Shown: positions 1 to 9,619, counted from the first letter of the stretch. The stretch: DNA of 64,000 nt from Tenacibaculum caenipelagi (GCF_004363005.1 NZ_SNYH01000005.1:124001-188000), one strand, 5' to 3'. Numbers and translations are program-made. The notes: generated from the sequence alone by a model not told the origin.

Positions 1-1
1 T

Positions 2-1363
2 ATAACTGATGAGACCTATATAAAATCTATTGTAAAAAACACCTCAAAAGCTTTAATTTCTCCTGTATTTGTTGGAATTGCTAAAAACAACATTGGTGTA
101 AAGGAACTATTAGATGGATTAACAAGTTTCATCAAACCAGATAAGAATATTGCCACACAAGAAACTTCTGCTTATGTATACAAGTTGGAACATCATAAAA
201 CTCATGGTGTTATGGCACATGTAAAAGTTTTTTCGGGTGAGCTATCTTCTAAGTCGGTTATTTATAATCATACACAAGCTGTAGAAACTAAAATAAACCA
301 ATCGAAGGTTTTTCATCATACCAAACATATTGACACTACTATTAAAACTGGTGATATCGGAATTATTACAGGTGTTGTTGATACAAAAACAGGAGACATT
401 CTTGGCAACCCCGAAGGAATTCCAAAACTACCCGAATTAAACACGCCTGTTTTGAGTGTACAAGTAATACCTGATAACGATAAAGATTACAATGCTTTAG
501 CGCAGGCTTTACAAATCATAGACAGAGAAGATCCAACACTACAATTTAAATGGCATAAACCCGAAAAAGAATTATTATTGTTACTAATGGGAGATATGCA
601 AATTGAAGTGCTTACACATGTTTTATTAGAGCGATTTTCAATACCAGCTACTTTTACAGAGCCTCAAATTGTTTATAAAGAAACCATAAGCAAAGCCGCA
701 GAAGGTTATGTTCGTTATTGGATGCCTAAACCTTGTTGGGCAATCATGACTTTTTTAATTGAACCCGCTCCTCTAAATTCTGGTGTTAGTTACCAATCTA
801 TTGTTTCTAAAAATGATATTCATAACAAATATCAAAACGAAATAGCCAGAACGATTCCTAAAGCTTTAGAACAAGGTTTACTTGGCTGGGAAGTAACCGA
901 TGTAAAAATAACATTGATTAAAGGAGAGGATCATAATGTGCATTCAAGACCTGGTGATTTTAACTTAGCTACTCCAATGGGAGTCATGAAAGGTTTACAA
1001 GCTGGTGGAACACATTTGCTGGAACCTTTAGTTCGCTTTGAAATAAAAACCAATGAAGAGTTTTTAAGTAAAATTATTTCAGAACTTACGACGAGAAGAG
1101 CTACTATCAACTCTCCTACTTTTCAAAATGAAATGATGCATCTTACAGGAACGATTCCTGTTGCTACTTCTTTAGATTTAAGTATTAAATTAAATACTCT
1201 TTGCAGCGGTCGTATACGTTTGCGAATGGTTTTTCATGGTTATGACGTATGTCCTGAAGGAGAAGGAAAATCAAGATCTTTTAAAGGAGTTAATCCATTA
1301 GACGAAGCTCAATGGATTTTACATCGACGAGGTGCTTATAAAGCTGACGAACGAGTGATTTAG
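2..1363 (+). CDS. TetM/TetO-like ribosomal protection GTPase, C-terminal part (5' end outside window)
   Basis: The reading frame is open from base 2, so the gene begins before the window and the G-domain motifs are missing. What remains corresponds to domains II-V of the EF-G-like tetracycline ribosomal protection family: the stretch PVFVGIAKNNIGVKEL matches the end of the G domain, PEKELLLLLMGDMQIEV matches domain III, and EQGLLGWEVTDVKI plus GTHLLEPLVRFEI match domains IV and V. Members displace tetracycline from the ribosome; many flavobacteria carry an intrinsic relative whose role in resistance is unproven. It ends 4 bases into the convergent lpxK gene. Family call is firm; a resistance phenotype is only inferred. 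Confidence 0.8.
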   Translation: MTDETYIKSIVKNTSKALISPVFVGIAKNNIGVKELLDGLTSFIKPDKNIATQETSAYVYKLEHHKTHGVMAHVKVFSGELSSKSVIYNHTQAVETKINQSKVFHHTKHIDTTIKTGDIGIITGVVDTKTGDILGNPEGIPKLPELNTPVLSVQVIPDNDKDYNALAQALQIIDREDPTLQFKWHKPEKELLLLLMGDMQIEVLTHVLLERFSIPATFTEPQIVYKETISKAAEGYVRYWMPKPCWAIMTFLIEPAPLNSGVSYQSIVSKNDIHNKYQNEIARTIPKALEQGLLGWEVTDVKITLIKGEDHNVHSRPGDFNLATPMGVMKGLQAGGTHLLEPLVRFEIKTNEEFLSKIISELTTRRATINSPTFQNEMMHLTGTIPVATSLDLSIKLNTLCSGRIRLRMVFHGYDVCPEGEGKSRSFKGVNPLDEAQWILHRRGAYKADERVI

Positions 1364-2391
1364 TTTATCTTATTTATTTCACCCAACACCAAAGAATTAA
1401 AAACTTTCTCTTCACTTATAAAATGACTTTTTATAGAAATATAATAAAGAGGATCAACCTTTCCTTCTAAACGCATATAATCTTTTTCGGTGGTTAGTAT
1501 GATTTTTTGCTGAGAAGTTAATGTTTCATATGATTTCTTGATATTCTCAATATCTTGATTCGTAAAATTATGATGGTCAGGAAAGTTTAGATGTTTGAAA
1601 TGTACTTTCTTTTCTTTCAAAAAACTCAATAAAGGAGTCGGATTCGCAATTCCCGTCACTAACAACATTTCTTTATCCTGCAAATCATCAATTGTTAACT
1701 CATTTGTTCCTTTTAAATTCTCATCGTAAGCTATTGTTGTAAAAAATACTTTTTGATACGGCTTCAGGTTAAGTTTTCTCACTATTTTTTCTTGCACTAC
1801 TTCAGATAAATTTTCAGGACATTTCGTAACCACAATCGCCTTTGCTCGTTTAGCCCCTCTCCTACTTTCTCGCAAATTTCCTGTAGGTAATAAAAAATCA
1901 TCTACAAATAAATCGTTATACTTTGTTAGTAAAATATAACTACTCGCCGTTACTTTTCTATGCTGATAAGCATCATCTAACAATACAATTTCTGGCGGAT
2001 TATTACGCTGTAACAACTGCTGAATTCCATTCGTTCTATCAGCATCCACAGCTACGGTAACATCTTTTTTAAACTTCTTATAAAACTGTAAAGGTTCATC
2101 ACCTACATCTTCTGCAGTATGTGTGTCATTTACTAACTGAAATCCTTCTGTTTTACGTTTATATCCACGACTTAAAACAGCAATGTTATAATCATCTTTC
2201 AGTAATCGTATCAAATATTCAATTTGTGGAGATTTTCCTGTTCCACCTACACTCAAATTCCCAACAGCAATTACAGGAATATCAAAAGAAGTAGATTTTA
2301 AGATACCTATATCGAAAAACCAATTACGAATCCTCGTAATCACATCGTATAAAACAGCAAATGGAAATAATAAAAATCGAAGTAACTTCAT
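1360..2391 (-). CDS. lpxK: Tetraacyldisaccharide 4'-kinase LpxK
   Basis: This 343-residue protein phosphorylates the 4' position of the lipid A precursor at the inner face of the cytoplasmic membrane, a late step of lipid A synthesis. An N-terminal hydrophobic anchor (about residues 1-20) is followed by the P-loop GNLSVGGTGKS at residues 44-54 and by DADRTNG and LLDDAYQHRKV, which are family landmarks including the catalytic Asp region. The length is normal for Bacteroidota LpxK. The gene is convergent with the TetM-like gene and overlaps its end by 4 bases. Upstream is an 11-bp direct repeat (about 2408-2430) of no known role. Confidence 0.93.
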   Translation of the reverse strand: MKLLRFLLFPFAVLYDVITRIRNWFFDIGILKSTSFDIPVIAVGNLSVGGTGKSPQIEYLIRLLKDDYNIAVLSRGYKRKTEGFQLVNDTHTAEDVGDEPLQFYKKFKKDVTVAVDADRTNGIQQLLQRNNPPEIVLLDDAYQHRKVTASSYILLTKYNDLFVDDFLLPTGNLRESRRGAKRAKAIVVTKCPENLSEVVQEKIVRKLNLKPYQKVFFTTIAYDENLKGTNELTIDDLQDKEMLLVTGIANPTPLLSFLKEKKVHFKHLNFPDHHNFTNQDIENIKKSYETLTSQQKIILTTEKDYMRLEGKVDPLYYISIKSHFISEEKVFNSLVLGEINKIN

Positions 2392-2467
2392 TACATCAAA
2401 AGTAATAATTAAGCATTAATTAAGCATTAATATAGGAAGATACTTTTATTTTCATTTTTCTACTTTG

Positions 2468-2475
2468 TAACTTTG
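2468..2475 (+). promoter_or_regulatory. Bacteroidota -7 box for the Nif3-like gene
   Basis: TAACTTTG matches the TAnnTTTG consensus exactly and lies 28 bases upstream of the ATG at 2504. No clear TTTG is seen at -33. Its position supports the ATG at 2504 as start, because the alternative TTG at 2489 would leave a leader of only a few bases. Confidence 0.5.
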
Positions 2476-2503
2476 CTATATTAATACTTTGAAACTTACT
2501 CAA

Positions 2504-3598
2504 ATGCAAATAAAAGACGTTACCAACTATATAGAACAATTAGCTCCACTTTCATATGCTGAAGATTTTGATAATGTTGGCTTATTAATAGGAAACTATA
2601 ACACTGAAGTAACTGGAGTTTTAGTCACACTAGACACTCTTGAAGAAACTGTAGATGAAGCAATTGCTAACAACTGCAATCTTATTGTAAGCTTTCATCC
2701 AATTGTTTTTAGCGGGTTGAAAAAAATTAATGGTAGCAATTATGTGGAACGCGTCGTATTAAAAGCTATTCAACATAACATTGCTATTTATGCTACACAT
2801 ACAGCTTTAGATAATGTTAACAATGGAGTTTCAGCTAAAATGGGAGAAATTTTAGGATTGGAAAATATGAAAACCTTAATTCCTAAAAAAGGAATCATCA
2901 AAAAACTAACTACTTATATTCCATTTGCAGAGGCTAACAATCTTCGCAAAAAATTATTTGAAGCTGGTGCTGGCAACATAGGAAACTACGATCATTGTTC
3001 TTTTAATGTAGAAGGAAAAGGAAGTTATCGAGGAAATGAAAACTCAAATCCTACCGTAGGAGAAAAAGGAACTTTAATGTTTGAAGAAGAAACCTGTATA
3101 ACCGTTACCTTCGATTCTTATTTAGAAAGAAAAATACTTGCTGCTCTTTTTAAAAATCATCCGTATGAAGAAGTTGCTTACGAAGTCATTACCTTAGATA
3201 ACCAAAACCAAAATGTAGGAATGGGAATGATTGGTGAACTTCCTTCGGCGATGAATGAAAAAGACTTTTTGCTGTTTGTAAAAGATACTTTTAAAACAGG
3301 ATGTGTACGACATTCTGAGTTACTTGGCAAACCTATTAAAAAAGTCGCCGTACTAGGAGGCTCAGGTAGTTTTGCTATTAAAAATGCTATCCGAGCAAAT
3401 GCTGATGCTTACATAAGTGCAGATTTTAAGTACCATGAATTTTTTAAAGCGGAAAAAAACATCTTACTTACCGATGTTGGACATTATGAAAGCGAACAAT
3501 TTACAAAAAATCTTTTAGTTGATTATCTTAGCAAAAAATTTAGTACTTTTGCAATTATTTTAAGCGAAAAGAGTACAAATCCAATACACTATATTTAA
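2504..3598 (+). CDS. Nif3-like dinuclear metal centre hexameric protein
   Basis: A Nif3/YbgI (DUF34/NIF3) family protein of about 364 residues, with the long central insert typical of Gram-positive and Bacteroidota forms. Visible motifs are DNVGLLIGN near the N-terminus, VSFHPIVFSGLKK and YATHTALDNVNNG (metal-binding His/Asp), and the C-terminal GHYESEQFT. The biochemical role is unsettled; members bind two metal ions and are linked to cofactor repair. I place the start at ATG 2504 (MQIKDVTNYIEQL), which aligns with family N-termini, rather than the upstream TTG. It lies 3 bases before the coiled-coil partner gene, a frequent pairing in this phylum. Confidence 0.9.
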   Translation: MQIKDVTNYIEQLAPLSYAEDFDNVGLLIGNYNTEVTGVLVTLDTLEETVDEAIANNCNLIVSFHPIVFSGLKKINGSNYVERVVLKAIQHNIAIYATHTALDNVNNGVSAKMGEILGLENMKTLIPKKGIIKKLTTYIPFAEANNLRKKLFEAGAGNIGNYDHCSFNVEGKGSYRGNENSNPTVGEKGTLMFEEETCITVTFDSYLERKILAALFKNHPYEEVAYEVITLDNQNQNVGMGMIGELPSAMNEKDFLLFVKDTFKTGCVRHSELLGKPIKKVAVLGGSGSFAIKNAIRANADAYISADFKYHEFFKAEKNILLTDVGHYESEQFTKNLLVDYLSKKFSTFAIILSEKSTNPIHYI

Positions 3599-3601
3599 CA
3601 G

Positions 3602-4372
3602 ATGGCAAAAAAAGAAGTAACGGTAGAAGAAAAATTAAGAGCGTTATACGATTTACAGTTAATCGATTCTAGAATTGACGAAATTAGAAACGTTCGCGGT
3701 GAATTACCTTTAGAAGTTGAAGATTTAGAAGATGAAGTTGCCGGATTAAACACTAGACTTTCTAATTTAGCTGAGGATGTTAAAAATTTAGAAACTGATA
3801 TTAGTAACAAAAAATTAGCTATTGATGAGTCTAAAACATTAATTGCTAAGTACGAAGAACAACAAAAAAATGTTCGTAATAACCGTGAATTTGATTCTTT
3901 AACCAAAGAAGTTGAATATCAAGAACTAGAAATTCAATTATCTGAAAAGAGAATCAAAGAATACAAAGCCAAAATCGCTCAAAAGAACGAGGTTATTGAA
4001 AATACTAAAGAGAAATTAGCTCAACAAGAAAGTCATTTAGCTCACAAGAAAAGTGAATTAGACGCTATCTTAAAAGAAACTGAAAAAGAAGAGCAGTTAT
4101 TAAAAGAAAAATCTGAAGAATTTTCTCAATCTATCGACGATCATTTATTAGCAGCTTATAATAGAATTAGAACTAAAGTAAGAAACGGATTAGCTGTTGT
4201 AGCTATTGAACGTGGAGCTGCTGGTGGTTCTTTCTTTACTATTCCACCACAAGTTCAATTAGAAATTGCTAATCGTAAGAAAATTACAATTGATGAGCAC
4301 AGTGGACGTATTTTAGTAGATGCTGCTTTAGCACAAGAAGAAAAAGAAAAAATTGATAGCTTATTCGCTTAA
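3602..4372 (+). CDS. Coiled-coil protein of the C4-type zinc-ribbon (DUF164/CT398) family, ribbon degenerate
   Basis: A 256-residue protein dominated by a long heptad-rich helical hairpin (about residues 5-180), ending in a small globular part (GSFFTIPPQVQLEIANRKK, then SGRILVD). In the family this tail is a zinc ribbon with two CxxC pairs; here every cysteine position is replaced (GAAGGS and DEHSG), so the fold may remain without zinc. Cotranscribed with the Nif3-like gene (3-base gap) and closed by a terminator at 4397. In Chlamydia the relative CT398 binds sigma-54 and secretion parts; whether that applies here is unknown. Confidence 0.85.
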   Translation: MAKKEVTVEEKLRALYDLQLIDSRIDEIRNVRGELPLEVEDLEDEVAGLNTRLSNLAEDVKNLETDISNKKLAIDESKTLIAKYEEQQKNVRNNREFDSLTKEVEYQELEIQLSEKRIKEYKAKIAQKNEVIENTKEKLAQQESHLAHKKSELDAILKETEKEEQLLKEKSEEFSQSIDDHLLAAYNRIRTKVRNGLAVVAIERGAAGGSFFTIPPQVQLEIANRKKITIDEHSGRILVDAALAQEEKEKIDSLFA

Positions 4373-4396
4373 TATTTTTTCTAAAATATATATGTT

Positions 4397-4423
4397 AAGC
4401 CCTCTTTTTAGAGGGCTTTTTTT
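4397..4423 (+). terminator. Rho-independent terminator of the Nif3-like/coiled-coil operon
   Basis: An 8-bp stem AAGCCCTC/GAGGGCTT with a 6-base loop is followed by a T run, 24 bases after the stop codon of the coiled-coil gene. Confidence 0.9.
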
Positions 4424-4506
4424 ATCCCTTTAAATTCATATTACTAGTATTTCAAGAAAACTAAACTTTATATGCATGTTACATTTTCGTATCTTGCATT
4501 TTGCTT

Positions 4507-5904
4507 ATGATACAATTTATATTAAATAACCAAGTAGTTAAAACATCTGCAAATGTGGGGATGACCCTACTTGATTTCATTCGAGAACATCAACAATTAA
4601 AAGGAACTAAAATAGGGTGTCGTGAAGGCGATTGTGGTGCCTGTACCGTATTAGTCGGAGAATTACTAGAGAATAAAATAACTTACCAAAGTATTACTTC
4701 GTGTATTTCTCCTTTAGGGAATGCTAACGGAAAACACATCGTTACGGTAGAAGGTATCAATTTACCAAAAGAACTGAATACCGTTCAAAAAGCAATGACC
4801 GATAATTATGCGACACAATGTGGTTTTTGTACACCAGGATTTGTGGTATCTATGACTGGTTATGCTCTTGACAGTAAACAAACAACTTCTTGTAACGATG
4901 CTGTCAGCGGAAACATTTGTCGTTGTACAGGGTATAAATCGATTGAAAAAGCTGGTTTTGAAATAGAACAAAAACTACAACAAAAAGATAAAAACCATCA
5001 AATTGACTGGTTAATCAAAGAAAGGTTTATTCCTAATTATTTTGAAACAATCCCTGAAAAATTAGCACAAATACAACCAAAAGTATTTGAAAAAACAGGA
5101 ATAAAAGTAGCTAACGGAACAGATATTTATGTACAATATGCTGATAAAATGGCGGAAGAAGATGTACATTTATTAACCGATAAAAATGCTTTAAAAGAAA
5201 TTTCTTTTACTGAAGGTTTTTGCACACTAGGTGCTAATACAACAGTCACCGAAATAGCAGAAAGTAAACAATTACAAACTCTCTTTCCTAAACTAAAACA
5301 ATTTTTGAAACTCGTTTCTTCTGAACAAATTAGAAACATGGGAACCATCGGTGGTAACTTTGTAAACGCCTCTCCTATTGGCGATATGTCTATTTTCTTT
5401 TTAGCATTAAATTCAATAGTAACCATTCAAAAAGAAGATGGAAACACGCGACAAATTCCATTTCAAGAGTTTCATCAAGACTATAAAAAATACGATTTAC
5501 AAGAAGGTGAAATCTTACAATCAATACAGTTCAAAGTTCCACAAGCAGAAGACTTTTTTAATTTTGAAAAAGTAAGCAAACGAACACATTTAGATATTGC
5601 TAGTGTAAATTCCGCTGGAAAAATTTCTATAGAAAACAATACAATTACGGGTGCTCATTTTTCTTTAGGAGGTGTAGCAGCTATTCCTAAATATTTATCA
5701 AATACCAATGCCTTTTTAATAGGAAAAACAATCAGTTCAGAAACTATAAAAAAAGCAGAAGCTGTTTTACAATCAGAAATTTCACCTATTAGCGATGTTC
5801 GAGGAACTGCCGAATACAAGCGTTTGCTAGCACGACAATTATTTTTTGCTCACTTTTTAGAGCTTTTCCCTAATCAAGTAGAACTTAAAAAATTGATTGC
5901 CTAA
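4507..5904 (+). CDS. xdhA: Xanthine dehydrogenase small subunit (2Fe-2S and FAD domains)
   Basis: The electron-transfer subunit of a molybdenum hydroxylase that oxidises hypoxanthine and xanthine, passing electrons through two 2Fe-2S clusters to FAD. Cluster ligands are visible as C38/C43/C46 and C66 (plant-ferredoxin type) and C105/C108 with C138/C140 (CGFC and CRC). The FAD part starts near residue 195 with NGTDIYVQ and includes IRNMGTIGGNF. I use ATG 4507; an in-frame TTG lies two codons upstream. The stop overlaps the start of the Mo subunit (TAATG). The fused FeS-FAD layout is the usual XdhA form. Substrate specificity is inferred from the family and from the neighbouring xdhC. Confidence 0.92.
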   Translation: MIQFILNNQVVKTSANVGMTLLDFIREHQQLKGTKIGCREGDCGACTVLVGELLENKITYQSITSCISPLGNANGKHIVTVEGINLPKELNTVQKAMTDNYATQCGFCTPGFVVSMTGYALDSKQTTSCNDAVSGNICRCTGYKSIEKAGFEIEQKLQQKDKNHQIDWLIKERFIPNYFETIPEKLAQIQPKVFEKTGIKVANGTDIYVQYADKMAEEDVHLLTDKNALKEISFTEGFCTLGANTTVTEIAESKQLQTLFPKLKQFLKLVSSEQIRNMGTIGGNFVNASPIGDMSIFFLALNSIVTIQKEDGNTRQIPFQEFHQDYKKYDLQEGEILQSIQFKVPQAEDFFNFEKVSKRTHLDIASVNSAGKISIENNTITGAHFSLGGVAAIPKYLSNTNAFLIGKTISSETIKKAEAVLQSEISPISDVRGTAEYKRLLARQLFFAHFLELFPNQVELKKLIA

Positions 5905-8165
5905 TGAAAACGATGAAGAACATAGACAGTTATACTCATGTAAGAGGAGAATCGTTATTTGTTGACGATTTAATGCTGAGACAGAACACCTTATTCGGAT
6001 TGGTTTTTGACTCGCCAAAAGCGCATGGAAAAATTAAATCAGTAGACTATTCAAAAGCCGAAGCACTAGAAGGTGTAGTAAAAATATTCACCTATAAAGA
6101 TGTCTTAGGAGAAAATCAAATTGGAGGTATCATTCCTGATGAACCTTTATGGGCTGAAGATGAAGTCCATTTTTGGGGACAACCGATTGCCTTTATCGTT
6201 GCAAAAAGTGAAGCTATTGCAAAAAAAGCTAGAACTTTAATTACCATAGATATTGAAGAACTTCCTGTAATCACAACCGCTAAAGAAGCTAAAGAAAAAG
6301 GAAGTTTTATTAATGCTCCTCGTTCATTTAACTTAGGAAATACTCAAAATACTTTTACCGAATGTGAATATGTATTTGAAGGTGAAACTTTTTCGAACGG
6401 ACAAGAGCATTTGTACCTCGAAACACAAGGTTGTTATGCGGTTCCTCAAGAAAACGGGAATATAAAAATTACCTCATCAACTCAAGGCCCTACCGCTGTT
6501 CAAAAAACAACAGCCAAGGTTTTAGGCATCCCAATGCATAAAATTGAAGTAGATGTAATCCGTTTAGGAGGTGGTTTTGGAGGTAAAGAAGATCAAGCAA
6601 CTCCTTGGGCTGTTATGGCTGCTGTAGCAGTGCAACACTTAAACCGCCCAGTTAAATACATGCTGAATCGTCATGACGATTTACGCATGACTGGGAAACG
6701 TCATCCCTATTCATCATTTTATAAAATAGGACTCACCAAAGACTTTAAAATAAAAGCTTTTGAAGCTGAGTTTTTACAAAATTCTGGTGCTGCCGCTGAC
6801 TTATCACCTGCTATTGCTGAGAGAACTTTGTTTCATGCTACCAATAGTTATTTTGTTCCAAACGTACATACTACAGTATATAGCTGTAAAACCAACTTAC
6901 CCCCTAATACCGCTTTTCGTGGTTTTGGTGGTCCGCAAGGAATGTTTGTTATTGAAAGTGCTATTGCAGATGCCGCTGATAAAATCGGAATCAATAAAAG
7001 ATTAATTCAAGAAGCTAATCTATTAGCTGAAAATGATGAGTTTTCTTACGGACAAATAGCTACCGAAGTACAAGCACAAAATTCGTGGTTTAATGCAAAG
7101 GAACAATATCAACTTGAACAGCTAGAACAAGAAGTAGCTGACTTCAATAATAAGAACGACCACTACAAAAAAGGGATTTCATTAATGCCTATTGCTTTTG
7201 GTATTTCGTTTACCAATACTCCAATGAACCATGCACGTGCTTTGGTACATATTTATCAAGATGGAAGTGTTGGTGTCTCAACAGGTGCTGTAGAAATGGG
7301 ACAAAGTGTAAACACCAAAATATTACAAGTAGCACAAAGTGTTTTAGGAATTTCTCCAGATAAGGTTAAACTGGAAACCACGAATACTACACGTGTTGCC
7401 AATACCTCACCTTCTGCAGCAAGTTCAACTGCCGACCTTAACGGAAAAGCAACTGAAATGGCTTGTAATTCATTAGTTGAACGACTAACAGAAGTTGCCG
7501 CTGACATGCTCTCTACAGAAAAAGAAAATATCTCTTTTCAAGAAGGTGCTGTTTTTGTAAGTGGTAAAAAATCAGATCTAACATGGGAAGCTTTAATTGC
7601 TGAAGCTATGCTACGTCGTGTAGCACTCTCTGAAAACGCACATTACGCTACACCTATTATTCATTTTGATAAAACCAAAGAAAAAGGACATCCGTTTGCC
7701 TACCATGTGTATGGTACTGCTATAACAACAGTTACTGTAGATTGTATTCGTGGTAATTATGAAATTGACAGCGTAAAAATTGTACACGACTTTGGTAAAA
7801 GTATGAATATGGGTATTGATTTAGGACAAGTTGAAGGTGCTTTGGCACAAGGAATTGGTTGGATGACTATGGAAGAAATCTCCTATAACAATGAAGGAAG
7901 ATTATTATCGAATGCTTTGTCTACCTACAAGGTGCCTGATATTTTTTCAGCTCCCAAAACTGTGGAGACTATTCCTTTAAAAACTGAAGGAAATCAAATG
8001 GCAATTAAAAAATCGAAAGCGGTTGGTGAGCCTCCATTAATGTACGGAATTGGAGCTTATTTTGCCATCCAGCAAGCGGTGAAAGCTTTCAACCCTAATT
8101 ATAAATTAAAATTCCACGCTCCTTTTACACCTGAAAAAGTGTTGATGGGATTGTATGAAAAATAG
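5904..8165 (+). CDS. xdhB: Xanthine dehydrogenase molybdenum-binding subunit
   Basis: The catalytic large subunit, 753 residues, binding molybdopterin. Seen are GGGFGGKE at residues 222-229, AFRGFGGPQG, the cofactor loop DLGQVEGALAQGIGWM, and the catalytic glutamate in VGEPP (Glu709). Domain order is the a/b hammerhead (about 10-130) followed by the two Mo-cofactor-binding domains. It overlaps xdhA by one base and the downstream membrane-protein gene by 11 bases, so translation is probably coupled through three genes. The protein has no Tat signal, so the enzyme should be cytoplasmic. A closely related hydroxylase with another heteroaromatic substrate cannot be ruled out. Confidence 0.92.
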   Translation: MKTMKNIDSYTHVRGESLFVDDLMLRQNTLFGLVFDSPKAHGKIKSVDYSKAEALEGVVKIFTYKDVLGENQIGGIIPDEPLWAEDEVHFWGQPIAFIVAKSEAIAKKARTLITIDIEELPVITTAKEAKEKGSFINAPRSFNLGNTQNTFTECEYVFEGETFSNGQEHLYLETQGCYAVPQENGNIKITSSTQGPTAVQKTTAKVLGIPMHKIEVDVIRLGGGFGGKEDQATPWAVMAAVAVQHLNRPVKYMLNRHDDLRMTGKRHPYSSFYKIGLTKDFKIKAFEAEFLQNSGAAADLSPAIAERTLFHATNSYFVPNVHTTVYSCKTNLPPNTAFRGFGGPQGMFVIESAIADAADKIGINKRLIQEANLLAENDEFSYGQIATEVQAQNSWFNAKEQYQLEQLEQEVADFNNKNDHYKKGISLMPIAFGISFTNTPMNHARALVHIYQDGSVGVSTGAVEMGQSVNTKILQVAQSVLGISPDKVKLETTNTTRVANTSPSAASSTADLNGKATEMACNSLVERLTEVAADMLSTEKENISFQEGAVFVSGKKSDLTWEALIAEAMLRRVALSENAHYATPIIHFDKTKEKGHPFAYHVYGTAITTVTVDCIRGNYEIDSVKIVHDFGKSMNMGIDLGQVEGALAQGIGWMTMEEISYNNEGRLLSNALSTYKVPDIFSAPKTVETIPLKTEGNQMAIKKSKAVGEPPLMYGIGAYFAIQQAVKAFNPNYKLKFHAPFTPEKVLMGLYEK

Positions 8166-8661
8166 AAGACCTATCAAACTACAATACACCAAACAGAATA
8201 TATTTAGGGGTGCGTTAATTTATAGCATTGGAGATACCATTGCATCCTTTTTACTAAACGAGTTTTCAATATATAGACTTCTCGGAATGGTACTTATTGG
8301 TGCTACTGTTTATGCTTTTGAAATCCCTAATTATTTTAATTGGATAGAAAAAAAGACAGCCAACAATAGCGGACTCAAAAGAACTATAGCAAAAACAATA
8401 TTAGCGATTGCGTACTTTAATCCACTTTGGATTTTTAGACATTTGCTGTTTATCAAGTTATTTTCTGGGAATTTTGAACAAATAACCAGTAACTTATTCA
8501 TTGTTGCTTGTTGGTCGTTTTTAGTGAACATTCCTATTTCATTTATCGCTAATTTTATCATTCAAAATAAAGTAAAACTCGATTGGCGTTTTTTAGCTAG
8601 TGCAATCTTTTCTGCACTAATGGCTATTTATTATGCCCTAAGCGAAACCATTTTTAACTAA
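8155..8661 (+). CDS. Uncharacterised multi-span membrane protein inside the xdh operon
   Basis: A 168-residue protein with about four hydrophobic segments (roughly residues 20-60, 75-95, 110-135, 145-165). It overlaps the end of xdhB by 11 bases and ends 6 bases before xdhC, so it belongs to the operon. The pattern GDTIASFLL ... RLLGM ... EIPNYFNWIEKK, with Pro- and aromatic-rich later helices, loosely resembles Mpv17/PMP22-type membrane proteins, but this is a weak impression and not a firm assignment. A role in purine transport or anchoring the dehydrogenase is only suggested by position. Confidence 0.7.
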   Translation: MKNRRPIKLQYTKQNIFRGALIYSIGDTIASFLLNEFSIYRLLGMVLIGATVYAFEIPNYFNWIEKKTANNSGLKRTIAKTILAIAYFNPLWIFRHLLFIKLFSGNFEQITSNLFIVACWSFLVNIPISFIANFIIQNKVKLDWRFLASAIFSALMAIYYALSETIFN

Positions 8662-8667
8662 GCTTTT

Positions 8668-9612
8668 ATGGAATTTTGGCAACAGTTACATACAAAACTT
8701 CAAAACAAACAGAAGGTATACCTCCTAACAGTAATTGAAAACCTTGGCAGTTCTCCAGGTCGAAAAGGCTTTAAAATGTTAATTGCTGAAGATGGTTTTA
8801 TTTTCGGTTCTGTAGGTGGTGGTGTTATGGAGTTTGCGCTCGTTGAAGAAGCAAAACAATTGTTGCAACAAGAGAATCCGCCAACATTCATCAAAAAACA
8901 AATTCATAAAGGAAATATCAAAGATGGTTCGGGTATGATTTGTTCTGGTGAACAAACTGTAGCCTTTCATTGCTTAGATGCTAAGCATATTTCAATAATT
9001 TCAACTATTATTTCTTCTTTACAACACGGTAAAAAAGGAACATTACATTTATCTCCTATCCAATTTGATTTTACTTCTCATACTCTAGAAAATCAATTTG
9101 AATATAACATCAACTCAAAAGAAGATTGGTACTTTAAAGAACATATCGGCTTTAAAGAAACCTTGTACATTGTTGGTGGTGGACATGTAGGCGTTGCAGT
9201 TTCTGAACTCTTTGTTAAACTTGGTTTCTATGTAGTTGTTTTTGACAATCGAGAAAACCTCAACACTTTAGAAAATAATCAAACCGCTCATAAAAAACAG
9301 GTTATTGATTATAACAATATTGAAAACTACATAGAAAGATCTTCTTCAAGCTATGTAGCCATTATGACCAATAAATACACTGACGACAAATTGGTATTAA
9401 GTAAACTCCTTAAAAATAATTATCCCTTTTTAGGCGTTTTAGGCAGCAAAGCAAAACTACAAACGATGTGGGAAGTTTTACAAAATGAAGGATTTACTCA
9501 AGAAGAATTAAACAAAGTTCACGCACCTATAGGGCTTTCTATAAAAAGTGAAACCCCTGAGGAAATAGCGGTAAGTATAGCGGCACAGATTATTCAAATT
9601 AAAAACACCTAA
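8668..9612 (+). CDS. xdhC: XdhC/CoxI-family molybdenum cofactor insertion protein
   Basis: In studied bacteria XdhC binds the molybdenum cofactor, promotes its sulfuration, and loads it into the XdhB subunit. The N-terminal CoxI part shows GSVGGGVMEFALVEEA (about 50-66). The C-terminal Rossmann part shows YIVGGGHVGVAVSEL, followed by FLGVLGSKAK, HAPIGLSIKSETPEEIAVSIAAQII, the usual end of the family. The length of 314 residues is typical. It lies 6 bases after the membrane-protein gene and 7 bases before a Crp/Fnr regulator gene. Confidence 0.9.
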   Translation: MEFWQQLHTKLQNKQKVYLLTVIENLGSSPGRKGFKMLIAEDGFIFGSVGGGVMEFALVEEAKQLLQQENPPTFIKKQIHKGNIKDGSGMICSGEQTVAFHCLDAKHISIISTIISSLQHGKKGTLHLSPIQFDFTSHTLENQFEYNINSKEDWYFKEHIGFKETLYIVGGGHVGVAVSELFVKLGFYVVVFDNRENLNTLENNQTAHKKQVIDYNNIENYIERSSSSYVAIMTNKYTDDKLVLSKLLKNNYPFLGVLGSKAKLQTMWEVLQNEGFTQEELNKVHAPIGLSIKSETPEEIAVSIAAQIIQIKNT

Positions 9613-9619
9613 ACGAATA

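Noticed and set aside
2408-2430. Direct repeat AATTAAGCATT twice before lpxK
   Set aside because: Simple 11-bp AT-rich duplication; no evidence for a regulatory role.
3595-3906. 103-codon minus-strand frame
   Set aside because: Antisense to the coiled-coil gene; low-complexity serine-rich product.
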